This document shows positions 7,141-15,019 of a DNA stretch of 19,921 bases, piece after piece. The position numbers and the translations under genes were made by a program. This stretch comes from Candidatus Altarchaeales archaeon (GTDB lineage: Archaea > Altiarchaeota > Altiarchaeia > IMC4 > QMZM01), in the NCBI GenBank assembly GCA_003663115.1, contig QMZJ01000004.1, positions 1-19,921 on the forward strand. Reading direction: 5' to 3'. The notes under the pieces were generated by a model, which saw only the letters and a program-made list of their open reading frames with translations, was not told the DNA's origin and ran no database searches. The number at the start of each line of letters is the position of its first letter. Position 1 is the stretch's first letter.

Positions 7141-9036
7141 CTATTTGAGTTCTTCGGGTATTCTCGGTCTTCTCTTCATCATGTCCTCAAAATAGCATCT
7201 GAGCAACTCCGCTACAGAGCACGAATAGGATATACATCCCCTTGGTTTAAACGGGGGGTCTCCATCCATGAACTCTGATATAGTACCCAGTCCTCCCTCC
7301 CTGATGTGATTTTTAAGTATCCTCTCCAAAAGCTCCTGAGCATTCAGTCTTTTTCCATAGAGCCTGATATATGCTTTTATATAGGGACCCAAGAGCCACG
7401 GCCATACTCCCCCATTATACGGGGAATTTCCGGCATAATTTGGATCCTCTGGACTTAAGCTCCTGAGACCAAAGGGCGTTAAAAGCTCCCTCTCAACAAC
7501 CTCCAGAACCTTTCTCGAGAGGGCATCGCCCAGGACATTGAAGTCTAAAGACAGGAGGATTATCTGATTCGGTCTCAACGAATCATCCCCCAGAGAATCG
7601 GATAGATATCTGCCATTCCAGAATTTCTCCATGAATTTCTCTCCAGATCGCAGATATGTGGATCTAAAGATACTCTCATCGGTATCGTCCATGAGCCTTG
7701 CAAATTTCTCCATTATCCTCAGGGCGTTGTACCATAAACCCTGAACCTCTACAGCATTGTTTCTTTCCAATGTCTTCATCCAGGTTCCCCCCTGATGGGA
7801 TAAAATGCCATTCCTCTCCATCTCCGAATAATTTCTCATTATATCCTTCAGGGTCCACCAGTAGGTATGCAAAAATTTTTTGCCTTCATCTATTCCGACA
7901 TATTTGATGTACTGATACAATCTGTCTATAAGCCATAAACTCGTATCTATGTCCCCATACTCGGGTTTCCCTGCTAAGAATCTGCTCGGTATTCCCCTGC
8001 TTGTTGCGTGATTCAAAAAGTGCTCAAATATCTGCTCAGCATCCCTATACCTACCATTTATGAGTGTCAATCCGGGCAGTGCTATCATTGCATCCCTTCC
8101 CCTGTCTCCGAGATTAGGGTAACCGGAGACTATGGTTTTCTTTGAATCCATATCAACGATAAATGTGTCCGCAACATTTAGAAGGGAGAATATGAATGTG
8201 CCTTTCTCGCTGCTCAGAATCCTGCTCTTTCGTTTATATCCCTGCAGTAATTCCTTAAAGGCCTGAGCAGTCTCCTCCTCGGTATAATAGCCTACAGCAG
8301 TTATGGTAAATTCCTCGATAGAATTTGGTTTGACATCCGTACGAAAATATGCCGGGCAGTGGGAATATTCCTCGGTCTCACTGGTTGAATAGAACAGATT
8401 CTGCCACCTCTGCTCGGAGGGGGTTTCTAGACATACTGCTCTATCAGATTGAAGAGCTATATATCCGCTTGGGGAATTGATTCCAAGAATATTCTTTGTA
8501 AAAAATCTTGGCTTGAACCCTATCCCCTTATTTTTTGTTAGCCTCTCGAGACCCCTGGAATTCACCAAGGGTCTTACCTTAAACCCAATCTTATCATCGG
8601 ATTTATTATCCACAGAATAGAAAGCTATCAGTGCATTCTTATCAGAGAGGGGGATTACGCGCTTGGTTACCCTGACACCCTTTGCCCTGTAGTAAAATGA
8701 AACGGAATCGTAGCTGAACTCAAATTTATTCAGGTATCTGTAACCATCGGAGGTGGTTCCATCGGGGTACTCGTTCGTATGAAGCGGAAGTACCGAATTC
8801 TTAAACTCAATCTCATCATCCAATTTCTGCAGATAGACCATTCTCCTCAGACCCCTGCATCCGGAAACCAGCAGGCCATGGAAGCTATTATTGTTTAAAC
8901 CTATAACGGTGGAAGATGAATAACCCCCCAGTTTGTTCGGGATGATCCACTCAAGCTCCTTCGACCTCTTCAGGCCCAATCTATTCGGGTTAAATGTAGC
9001 GAATGGGAATGTCTTCATTGAGCCTATGGAAGTCAT
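7141..9036 (-). CDS. Archaeal-type glycogen debranching enzyme (amylo-alpha-1,6-glucosidase family)
   Basis: This 631-residue protein probably removes alpha-1,6-linked glucose from glycogen-like polymers in the cytoplasm. It has an N-terminal GDE domain (SKELEWIIPNKLGGYSSSTV, then NSFHGLLVS) and a C-terminal (alpha/alpha)6-barrel. Barrel motifs are GYPNLGDRGRDAMIALPGL near 305-323, YGDIDTSLW near 360, VEVQGLWYNAL near 429, SPYNGGVWPWLLGP and the C-terminal LGTISEFMDGDPPFKPRGC. The TWMD motif that I expect reads TWMK (418-421). I chose ATG 9036 because the preceding 33 codons overlap the dehydrogenase gene by 65 bases and have no family similarity. It is the last gene of the minus-strand run. 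No glycogen synthase or branching enzyme is nearby. Confidence 0.88.
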   Translation of the reverse strand: MTSIGSMKTFPFATFNPNRLGLKRSKELEWIIPNKLGGYSSSTVIGLNNNSFHGLLVSGCRGLRRMVYLQKLDDEIEFKNSVLPLHTNEYPDGTTSDGYRYLNKFEFSYDSVSFYYRAKGVRVTKRVIPLSDKNALIAFYSVDNKSDDKIGFKVRPLVNSRGLERLTKNKGIGFKPRFFTKNILGINSPSGYIALQSDRAVCLETPSEQRWQNLFYSTSETEEYSHCPAYFRTDVKPNSIEEFTITAVGYYTEEETAQAFKELLQGYKRKSRILSSEKGTFIFSLLNVADTFIVDMDSKKTIVSGYPNLGDRGRDAMIALPGLTLINGRYRDAEQIFEHFLNHATSRGIPSRFLAGKPEYGDIDTSLWLIDRLYQYIKYVGIDEGKKFLHTYWWTLKDIMRNYSEMERNGILSHQGGTWMKTLERNNAVEVQGLWYNALRIMEKFARLMDDTDESIFRSTYLRSGEKFMEKFWNGRYLSDSLGDDSLRPNQIILLSLDFNVLGDALSRKVLEVVERELLTPFGLRSLSPEDPNYAGNSPYNGGVWPWLLGPYIKAYIRLYGKRLNAQELLERILKNHIREGGLGTISEFMDGDPPFKPRGCISYSCSVAELLRCYFEDMMKRRPRIPEELK

Positions 9037-9070
9037 TTTATCTTCTTTGACATGACATATTGACTTAAAA

Positions 9071-10075
9071 CTAAAGAATCTTTGAAATAACGTAGTCGGT
9101 AAACTCAGAAGTCTTTGCATCTCCGCCGAGGTCATATGTCAATTTTTTACCTTCCTTAAATGATTCAGTTATTGCCTTTTCTATTGAATCGGCGGCCTTT
9201 TTTTCTCCCATATACTTTAACATCAGAACCCCGGCGAGTATTGCAGCAGTTGGATTTACCTTATCCAACCCGGCGTACTTTGGAGCTGAACCATGAACCG
9301 GTTCAAACACGGCAATTTTATCTCCTATATTTGCAGATGGGGCAATTCCAAGGCCCCCGACCAACCCGGCGCATAGGTCCGAGATTATATCACCAAATAG
9401 ATTCGGTGTCAGGAGAACATCATAGAGCTCTGGTTTTACAACTAACTGCATGCACATATTATCAATGATCCTGTCCTCAAACTCTATCTCCGGGAACTCC
9501 CTGGAGATCCTTCTCGCAGATTCCAGGAATATGCCATCGGTAATCTTCATGATGTTGGCCTTATGCACCACAGTTACCTTCCTCCTCTTCTCCCTCCTTG
9601 CGTATTCAAATGCGAATCTGGCTATTCTATCCGATGCTTTCTTTGTTATTATTCTTACCGTCTCGCCCTCACTCCCGTCCCTCTTTGTATAGCGCTCAAT
9701 CCCCGCATACAACCCCTCGGTATTTTCTCTGACAACCACTATATCGATATTTTCATATCTCGACTCAATTCCCTTAAATGACCTTACTGGCCTTAAATTT
9801 ACGTATAGATCCAGCGCCTTTCTCAGCGCAACATTAACGCTCCTGAATCCGGAGGCAACCGGAGTTGTTATCGGTCCCTTCAGAGCCACCTTGTTTCTCC
9901 TTATGGAATCCAAAACGCTATCCGGTAAAGGAGTCCCCTCCCTCTCCATAACCCCGGCTCCGGCATCAACCCGCTCAAATTCTATCTTAATGCCGGTAGC
10001 TTCAATTACTTTAACACAGGAATCTATAACCTCCGGGCCAATCCCGTCCCCGGGAATCAGAGTAACCTTGCGCAT
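9071..10075 (-). CDS. icd: NADP-type isocitrate dehydrogenase, short form (isocitrate/isopropylmalate dehydrogenase family)
   Basis: This 334-residue decarboxylating dehydrogenase has the family fold and metal site: RENTEGLYAGIE (117-127), HKANIMKITDG (171-181), and the aspartates of NLFGDIISD (225-233). The substrate loop GFRSVNVALRK (76-86) carries the Ser-x-Asn pair (Ser79, Asn81) that binds isocitrate in Escherichia coli Icd; LeuB proteins differ there. The cofactor loop HGSAPKYAG (261-269) has Lys266 and Tyr267, matching the NADP-binding pair of E. coli Icd, where NAD enzymes have Asp-Ile. Tyr314 matches a third such residue, and the later Arg is missing. I therefore favour NADP-linked isocitrate oxidation to 2-oxoglutarate. 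Homoisocitrate or 3-isopropylmalate remain possible given the LeuD-like gene in the same run. A good binding site (AAGGTGG) precedes the ATG. Confidence 0.8.
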   Translation of the reverse strand: MRKVTLIPGDGIGPEVIDSCVKVIEATGIKIEFERVDAGAGVMEREGTPLPDSVLDSIRRNKVALKGPITTPVASGFRSVNVALRKALDLYVNLRPVRSFKGIESRYENIDIVVVRENTEGLYAGIERYTKRDGSEGETVRIITKKASDRIARFAFEYARREKRRKVTVVHKANIMKITDGIFLESARRISREFPEIEFEDRIIDNMCMQLVVKPELYDVLLTPNLFGDIISDLCAGLVGGLGIAPSANIGDKIAVFEPVHGSAPKYAGLDKVNPTAAILAGVLMLKYMGEKKAADSIEKAITESFKEGKKLTYDLGGDAKTSEFTDYVISKIL

Positions 10076-10107
10076 TTGACCACCTTATAGTTATAGGAAT
10101 AGTTCAA

Positions 10108-11703
10108 TTAAATCATCATATACATAATAACCGGGGTTACAAAGGCCTCTGTAAATGCCGCAATGGCAATGAGTAAGAGGGATGCGAAACCAACCTTTAG
10201 TGTATCATCCAGAATTCTATCTATATTCGGGTCCCTTCTGATAACGTGCACACCGAAACGCAATCCAGCTGCAGTAGCTATCAAAAGTGCGGCAAGTTCA
10301 AATATTCCGTGTGCGAATACTGCCGCGGTTGCTAGATGGAGGGGAAGTACAGCATAGACCATACCAATAGTTCCCGCGGTAATCGATACCCCAAGTAAGG
10401 GCGGAAGTACAAAGAACATGCCGCTCAAAGATAGAGCGATAATTACGTTGGTATTGTGAAAAAAGTAGTAGAAGACATCTATAAAGGGCAATGATGTGTA
10501 TGGAGTTCCAAAAAAACCCTTGCCCCAGTCATCCACAAGAATAGCGGTTATGTCACCGGATAGAAAGGAAAATTGATTCATTATCAGATAACCAATAGAG
10601 AATCCAGTGCCCGCAAAAAGAGTGCTTAACAGAATATAGTTCAGATTCCCTCTCACAAAATCTATCAGGATGGATGGGGAACTCAACACAAAAGTCTTTG
10701 ATCCTGACAGATATTCCCCTATTAATTCGAGCCTTACATCCCGTATCTTTACGGGGTTATAGGTTATATTCAGGAAGAAATTCAACTTAGCCAGATCCAT
10801 CCATGGATTCATAAAAAACAGGATGATCAATGCAGAGAGTGGCGATATACCCAGGCTGAACAGGGAGAGGGGAATCTCCAGAGAGATTACCAACAGGGAG
10901 TATGCCAACCATATGACTGTTGAGAGGACAATAAACAGGAGTATCTGCCATATATTTTTAATGACCAGGTCTGCACTCCTCTTTATCGAGTCCATGATGC
11001 CTCTGTTCTCGATCACGATGGATGTCTCAACAAAGAAGAATGGAAGACTGATTAAAAACCAGAGAAATAACCACAGAATGAAGGAGAAAATGACCAAAAA
11101 GAGGATCACGAGTGAATATAATGATGAATGCCCGGGCAACAGAGCGGAGATTATAAGAGCAACCGCGCCAAAGAAGATAATGGAATAGATAAGAAACAAA
11201 AGGAATAATAAGATACGTATCCCGAGTATCCGCCACACGCAATTCCTGCCGTAATACAGAAAATTTTTAAATGTAATCCCATCGGTAATACCCTCCCAGA
11301 GATAACCGATGCTTCCTCCACCAACATATGCATATAGGACTAAAAAAAGGAGGTATAACGCAGAGATCAGAATCAGACATATGGCAGATATGATAACTAT
11401 CTCGGGTCCCATGGCGGAGAATCTCTCGATCAAATCCGGATAAATCTCTGGAAACGACTCCATATAGACATCACTGAAGATATCCCGATAATCTCTCAGG
11501 ACGTGAGCCATCTCAAAAACGAGGGGTAATGAAAGTAATATTAAAACTGTCAATATGCACCATATAAAGGCGCTGGAAAGGGCATTGGAGATTAACGAGG
11601 GGATTGCCAGACGGGGGGCATTCATCAGCTGTTTAAAACCGGAGACAAAGTATAGAAATGCATCCCAGGTAGAGCCCTTATAAGGGCTTTTTTCTTCGGG
11701 CAT
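10108..11703 (-). CDS. Multi-pass membrane protein with C-terminal SpoIIM (DUF95) domain
   Basis: This 531-residue integral membrane protein has an N-terminal half (about 1-330) with roughly five to six hydrophobic segments, resembling archaeal DUF4013-like membrane domains. Its C-terminal half (about 345-531) is SpoIIM-like: a first helix at GNLNYILLSTLFAGTGF, a long helical block, the signature HGIFELAA (465-472; SpoIIM proteins typically show HG-I/V-FE), and a hydrophobic end. Bacterial SpoIIM acts in engulfment at sporulation. The archaeal relatives have no known role, but are often thought to concern membranes or the envelope. A ribosome binding site (TAGGTGATC) lies just before the ATG. 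It sits between the LeuD-like and dehydrogenase genes with 25- and 32-base gaps, so it is probably co-transcribed. The N-terminal assignment is an impression, not a match I can verify. Confidence 0.75.
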   Translation of the reverse strand: MPEEKSPYKGSTWDAFLYFVSGFKQLMNAPRLAIPSLISNALSSAFIWCILTVLILLSLPLVFEMAHVLRDYRDIFSDVYMESFPEIYPDLIERFSAMGPEIVIISAICLILISALYLLFLVLYAYVGGGSIGYLWEGITDGITFKNFLYYGRNCVWRILGIRILLFLLFLIYSIIFFGAVALIISALLPGHSSLYSLVILFLVIFSFILWLFLWFLISLPFFFVETSIVIENRGIMDSIKRSADLVIKNIWQILLFIVLSTVIWLAYSLLVISLEIPLSLFSLGISPLSALIILFFMNPWMDLAKLNFFLNITYNPVKIRDVRLELIGEYLSGSKTFVLSSPSILIDFVRGNLNYILLSTLFAGTGFSIGYLIMNQFSFLSGDITAILVDDWGKGFFGTPYTSLPFIDVFYYFFHNTNVIIALSLSGMFFVLPPLLGVSITAGTIGMVYAVLPLHLATAAVFAHGIFELAALLIATAAGLRFGVHVIRRDPNIDRILDDTLKVGFASLLLIAIAAFTEAFVTPVIMYMMI

Positions 11704-11728
11704 GGGATCACCTACATCATATTATCAT

Positions 11729-12232
11729 TCAATCCAGCTTAAAGCCGTGATATTTTCTAAAATGCGGAACCAAACCGCCATCTTTCAGAATTTTTAGCAT
11801 AAACCCCGGCAGTGGTTTTACCTTCATCTCCAGATTTTTATCTCTGTTTATCACAAGGCCTCTTTCCAGGTCCACCTCTAATTCATCATTGGAATCAATT
11901 TTATCCGTTTCCTTACATTCAATAACCGGGAGACCTATATTTATCGAATTTCTAAAGAATATCCTCGCAAATGACTTTGCGATTACCGCAGAGATCCCCG
12001 CATATTTTATAGCCAGGGGTGCCTGTTCCCTGCTCGAACCGCAGCCGAAGTTTTTTCCGGCAACGATAAAGTCCCCCCTTGTTATCCTCTTGTAGAATTC
12101 CGGGTCGAGATCCTCCATCACATGCCTCGCCAGTTCCCTGTCATTTAGGGTCCTGAATTTGTACCTCCCGGAGATTATTAAATCTGTGTTGATATCGTCC
12201 CCGAATTTATGAGCTCTTCCTTTCAGCTTCAT
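11729..12232 (-). CDS. leuD: LeuD-like isopropylmalate dehydratase/homoaconitase small subunit
   Basis: This 167-residue swivel-domain subunit of the aconitase superfamily partners with an iron-sulfur LeuC-type large subunit. The diagnostic loop NFGCGSSREQAPLAIK (61-76) is intact, as are KSFARIFFRNSINIGLP and the C-terminal region. The length is typical. The substrate-selecting loop after the first helix reads SGRYKFRT (21-28). In methanogens the corresponding loops are, as I recall, YLVY in isopropylmalate isomerase and YLRT in homoaconitase. This loop is one residue longer and carries an Arg, so the substrate is open (isopropylmalate, homocitrate, citrate or a methylmalate derivative). The large subunit is not in the window, which is unusual. 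No Shine-Dalgarno sequence is visible; the ATG may be leaderless. Confidence 0.85.
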   Translation of the reverse strand: MKLKGRAHKFGDDINTDLIISGRYKFRTLNDRELARHVMEDLDPEFYKRITRGDFIVAGKNFGCGSSREQAPLAIKYAGISAVIAKSFARIFFRNSINIGLPVIECKETDKIDSNDELEVDLERGLVINRDKNLEMKVKPLPGFMLKILKDGGLVPHFRKYHGFKLD

Positions 12233-12249
12233 ATTAATGATTTGGAATT

Positions 12250-12264
12250 TAACCTTTTATTCTG
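12250..12264 (-). promoter_or_regulatory. Possible promoter for the leuD run
   Basis: On the minus strand AATAAAAGGTTAA lies about 20-30 bases before the leuD ATG at 12232. It is A/T rich and at the right distance for a leaderless archaeal promoter, and no ribosome binding site is present. Evidence is weak. Confidence 0.3.
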
Positions 12265-12265
12265 A

Positions 12266-12281
12266 TGAGGGGTAACCCTCA
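12266..12281. other. Perfect 6-bp hairpin with GTAA loop
   Basis: TGAGGG-GTAA-CCCTCA forms a perfect six-pair stem with a GNRA-type loop when read on the plus strand. It lies in the gap between leuD and the cytidylyltransferase gene, just upstream of the putative leuD promoter. It could be an operator or an RNA hairpin; a chance occurrence cannot be excluded. Confidence 0.35.
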
Positions 12282-12383
12282 AGTGGAATAATGACACCCC
12301 CGGGCAATTGGAGCAAGCACATCGTGAGCACGTGCCTTTTGGATGAGCTCCCGCATGAAGATATGTCCGAATATATATCAGTG

Positions 12384-12398
12384 CAAAAAAACCGGCGG
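12384..12398 (-). terminator. Terminator after the cytidylyltransferase gene
   Basis: About 10 bases beyond the stop codon at 12409, the minus strand reads CCGCCGG followed by seven T residues (12385-12391). This G/C stretch plus T-tract fits a terminator for the inositol-phosphate operon. The rest of the 12233-12408 gap holds the hairpin described above and the leuD promoter region. Confidence 0.5.
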
Positions 12399-12408
12399 AT
12401 ATTAAGCT

Positions 12409-13782
12409 TCATCTTCTTAGATCCATATCATGGAGATATTTTACGGTTCTTGAAGAATAAAATATGGCACTTACCAGTGACCACACAGATATTGCAACTA
12501 ATGACCAGAGGGGTGCATTCAGCAAAACACCTATTAAGATAAAGATTATATAACTGTTCTTTCTACCATCAAATTTTCTGAATAGCTGTTCAATTCGTCC
12601 ATAGTCTTGAAGTGGACGATCTTTGATCACTTTTCCAAATGCATGTTCACAATAATTAGAAAATCCATCGAAGAGAAGTATAAATGCGCTAAGCAAAACA
12701 GGGATTGTTCCAAATGTATTTGATAGATAGATTGCCAGTGCTATATACCACGAGTGTTCAAAGAGATAATCAAACGCATGCTCCATATTACCGATATTTG
12801 AAGAGGATATCTTCACCCTTGAGAGTTTTCCGTCCACACCGTCCATAAAAGAAACGATAAAGGTGAGAATGGAAGCAAACAACAGGTATCCATCGAGAAA
12901 TAGAAATGCGGAGGTATAAGCAACTATGTTTGTTAGCATTGTAACATGGTTTGGCGTAATCTGCGTGTTTGCCAATCTGCTTACAATAAAATTCTCTATG
13001 GGTTTATTCACATAGGTTGCAAGCAAGTCATTTCTTCCTTTACACGCATTTTCAATTAAAAGTTTTTTTGCTTTAATTAGGTCCTTCTCTGTGTCGATAT
13101 CTATCCAGAAGGGTTTAGCCTCCTTCCGCATGCTCGGGATATAGCTATTGATCTGTGTGATATCAAATATCTCGGCATCTTCGTTCTCGGCAGCTTTTGC
13201 AATACCGTCTGCAAGTTCAGCCCTGCCCTCTTTCACCGCTTCTTCAATATGAGAGAATATTCTGGGTGAGCATAAGGAGATACCCGTATCTATGCAACAG
13301 CTTGATTCTTCTATATTTTTACCAATATCAATGATTTTCCCTCTCTCTTCCAGAACCTTCGTGTCCCCTGGTAAAGGCCTTCTTCTATCAATAGCTAAAA
13401 CGACCGAGCTTCTTGTATCATAATTTAGAAGTTCTCTCAGGATGCGAACATCAAAGATATGGTCCGACATCAGCAGGACAAAATTTTCGTTAAGTAGTTC
13501 CTTGGCCTTTAAGACAGAGAGCCCATTCCCTCTCCGCCATTCTCTATTTTCGATATAGGTTATCCTTGCCCCGTACTTATCCCCATTACCTAATCTCTCT
13601 TTTATTTTTTCTCCAAGATAGCCGATAACTATTATAAATTCATCAATACCCGCCTGTTTTGCAGTTAAGATTACTCTTTCGATCAAAGACAAACCCAAGA
13701 GCTGAATCAGGGGTTTGGGCTCATCTTTAGTCAGACCTTCGAGTCTGCTGCCTCTCCCAGCAGCAATTATCAGAGCCTTCAT
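12409..13782 (-). CDS. Fused inositol-1-phosphate cytidylyltransferase / DIPP synthase-type CDP-alcohol phosphotransferase
   Basis: The N-terminal half (1-240) is a sugar-phosphate nucleotidyltransferase: AAGRGSRL (7-14), KPLI and the metal-binding Asp107. It should make CDP-inositol from CTP and inositol-1-phosphate. The C-terminal half (about 255-457) is a membrane CDP-alcohol phosphotransferase with several hydrophobic segments and the motif start DGVDGKLSR (314-322). In hyperthermophiles this fusion joins CDP-inositol to a second inositol phosphate, giving di-myo-inositol phosphate phosphate, the precursor of the solute DIPP. The second half of the motif is unusual: instead of G-x3-D-x3-D it reads GNMEHAFDY, with Glu334 and Asp338 one position early. 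The inositol phosphate synthase gene ends 9 bases upstream, which supports the role. A binding site (GAGGAT) precedes the ATG. Confidence 0.85.
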   Translation of the reverse strand: MKALIIAAGRGSRLEGLTKDEPKPLIQLLGLSLIERVILTAKQAGIDEFIIVIGYLGEKIKERLGNGDKYGARITYIENREWRRGNGLSVLKAKELLNENFVLLMSDHIFDVRILRELLNYDTRSSVVLAIDRRRPLPGDTKVLEERGKIIDIGKNIEESSCCIDTGISLCSPRIFSHIEEAVKEGRAELADGIAKAAENEDAEIFDITQINSYIPSMRKEAKPFWIDIDTEKDLIKAKKLLIENACKGRNDLLATYVNKPIENFIVSRLANTQITPNHVTMLTNIVAYTSAFLFLDGYLLFASILTFIVSFMDGVDGKLSRVKISSSNIGNMEHAFDYLFEHSWYIALAIYLSNTFGTIPVLLSAFILLFDGFSNYCEHAFGKVIKDRPLQDYGRIEQLFRKFDGRKNSYIIFILIGVLLNAPLWSLVAISVWSLVSAIFYSSRTVKYLHDMDLRR

Positions 13783-13791
13783 CTCTATCCT

Positions 13792-14886
13792 CTATCTCTC
13801 TCGTCTCCCCCGAATAAATTCCTCGACCATCTCTCTGGCTCTCTCATCCGGAAATTGCTGCGGTGGATGTTTCATGGTATATGCAGAAATTGAAGTAAGG
13901 ACACCTCCAACCCCTCTGTTCAATGCCAACTTACAGCATCTAATGGCATCTATTGTACAACCGGCAGAATTTGGTGAGTCTTCCACACTCAACCTCAATT
14001 CTAAATTCATTGGAATATCGCCAAAGATTCTCCCCTCCATTCTCAAGAAACAGATTTTATTATCCTTTTGCCATGGTACATAATCGGATGGACCTATATG
14101 AATATTCTCCGGGTCCAGGGGTTTACTTAAAAGGGACTGGACCGCCTCTGTTTTGGATATCCTCTTTGATTTCAATCTCTCCCTGGCCAGCATGTTCAGA
14201 AAATCTGTATTTCCACCGGTGTTTAGCTGATAGGTTCTGTCTAATTTAACCCCTCTCTTTGTGAATAGACGTGTAAGTGCTCTATGGGTGATGGTGGCTC
14301 CAAGCTGTGATTTAACATCATCCCCTATTATGGGGAGGTTCTTTTGTTTAAATCTATCTGCCCACTCGGGATTGCTGGCTATAAAAACGGGGACGCAGTT
14401 TATAAACCCGACATTCGCCTCTAAACAGCAATTTGCATAGTATTTGGTTGCCTCTTCCGAACCAACGGGAAGATAATTTAAGGCTATTTCGGCTCCGCTC
14501 TGCTTTAAAACATCCACTATATCGGCTTCTTTTTTATCTGAAACTATGAAGGTTCTATCATCCGGATATTCTTTCATGTGCCGGGCAACACCATCCAGAA
14601 CTCTGCCCATAACCACATCAACACCAATTCTTGGAATATCTCCGCAGAATACCTTGGTGCAATTTGGTTTGGCAAAGATGGCCTCACTCACATCCTTACC
14701 AACCTTTCGTTTATCTATATCGATCGCAGCCACAACCTCTATATCATAGGGTTTGTACCCCCCAATGTCCCAATGCATCAAGCCAATTGCATCCTCTGGC
14801 TTTTTATCTTTATAATAATAAATTCCCTGTACCAGGGAACTTGCACAGTTCCCAACACCGATTATTGCTATCTTTATTTTTTCCAT
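13792..14886 (-). CDS. ino1: myo-Inositol-1-phosphate synthase
   Basis: This NAD-dependent enzyme converts glucose-6-phosphate to L-myo-inositol-1-phosphate, the first step of inositol lipid and DIPP synthesis. The 364-residue protein is the short archaeal/mycobacterial type. It has an NAD-binding start IAIIGVGNCASSLVQG (residues 5-20), ALNYLPVGSEEATKYYA, the catalytic region GDDVKSQLGATITHRAL, TYQLNTGGNTDFLNM, and the substrate-binding C-terminal part. I chose ATG 14886, not an ATG 17 codons upstream, because the family sequence begins at MEKIKIAIIG and a strong binding site (GGGGGGGTG) lies just before it. It is followed 9 bases on by the cytidylyltransferase fusion, forming a two-gene compatible-solute operon. 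A four-CBS protein gene lies 133 bases upstream on the same strand. Confidence 0.95.
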   Translation of the reverse strand: MEKIKIAIIGVGNCASSLVQGIYYYKDKKPEDAIGLMHWDIGGYKPYDIEVVAAIDIDKRKVGKDVSEAIFAKPNCTKVFCGDIPRIGVDVVMGRVLDGVARHMKEYPDDRTFIVSDKKEADIVDVLKQSGAEIALNYLPVGSEEATKYYANCCLEANVGFINCVPVFIASNPEWADRFKQKNLPIIGDDVKSQLGATITHRALTRLFTKRGVKLDRTYQLNTGGNTDFLNMLARERLKSKRISKTEAVQSLLSKPLDPENIHIGPSDYVPWQKDNKICFLRMEGRIFGDIPMNLELRLSVEDSPNSAGCTIDAIRCCKLALNRGVGGVLTSISAYTMKHPPQQFPDERAREMVEEFIRGRRER

Positions 14887-15019
14887 ACCACACCCCCCCT
14901 TCTTTATTTTATTATGATTCTTAATTTTCCAGAACAAGACGACTCATTTAGTAGTAATATTAGGGAGTGAAAATCTAAAAATCACACTCTTGTTATGACT
15001 TTGAGACAAATCTAATATA

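Noticed and set aside
9037..9135. 33-codon N-terminal extension of the debranching enzyme
   Set aside because: It overlaps the 3' end of the dehydrogenase gene by 65 bases, lacks family similarity, and the GDE domain begins after the ATG at 9036.
12291..12542. Plus-strand ORF of 83 codons in the gap beside leuD
   Set aside because: More than half of it overlaps the 3' end of the cytidylyltransferase fusion in antisense, no family is recognisable, and it runs through the terminator region of that gene. I take it as chance.
14887..14937. 17-codon extension of inositol-1-phosphate synthase
   Set aside because: The extension covers the strong GGGGGGGTG binding site, and the family start MEKIKIAIIGVGN begins at 14886.
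14887..15019. Search for an RNA gene or riboswitch before inositol-1-phosphate synthase
   Set aside because: The 133 bases are A/T rich, with T-tracts that could end the CBS transcript and a binding site near the synthase start, but no stable structure was found by eye.
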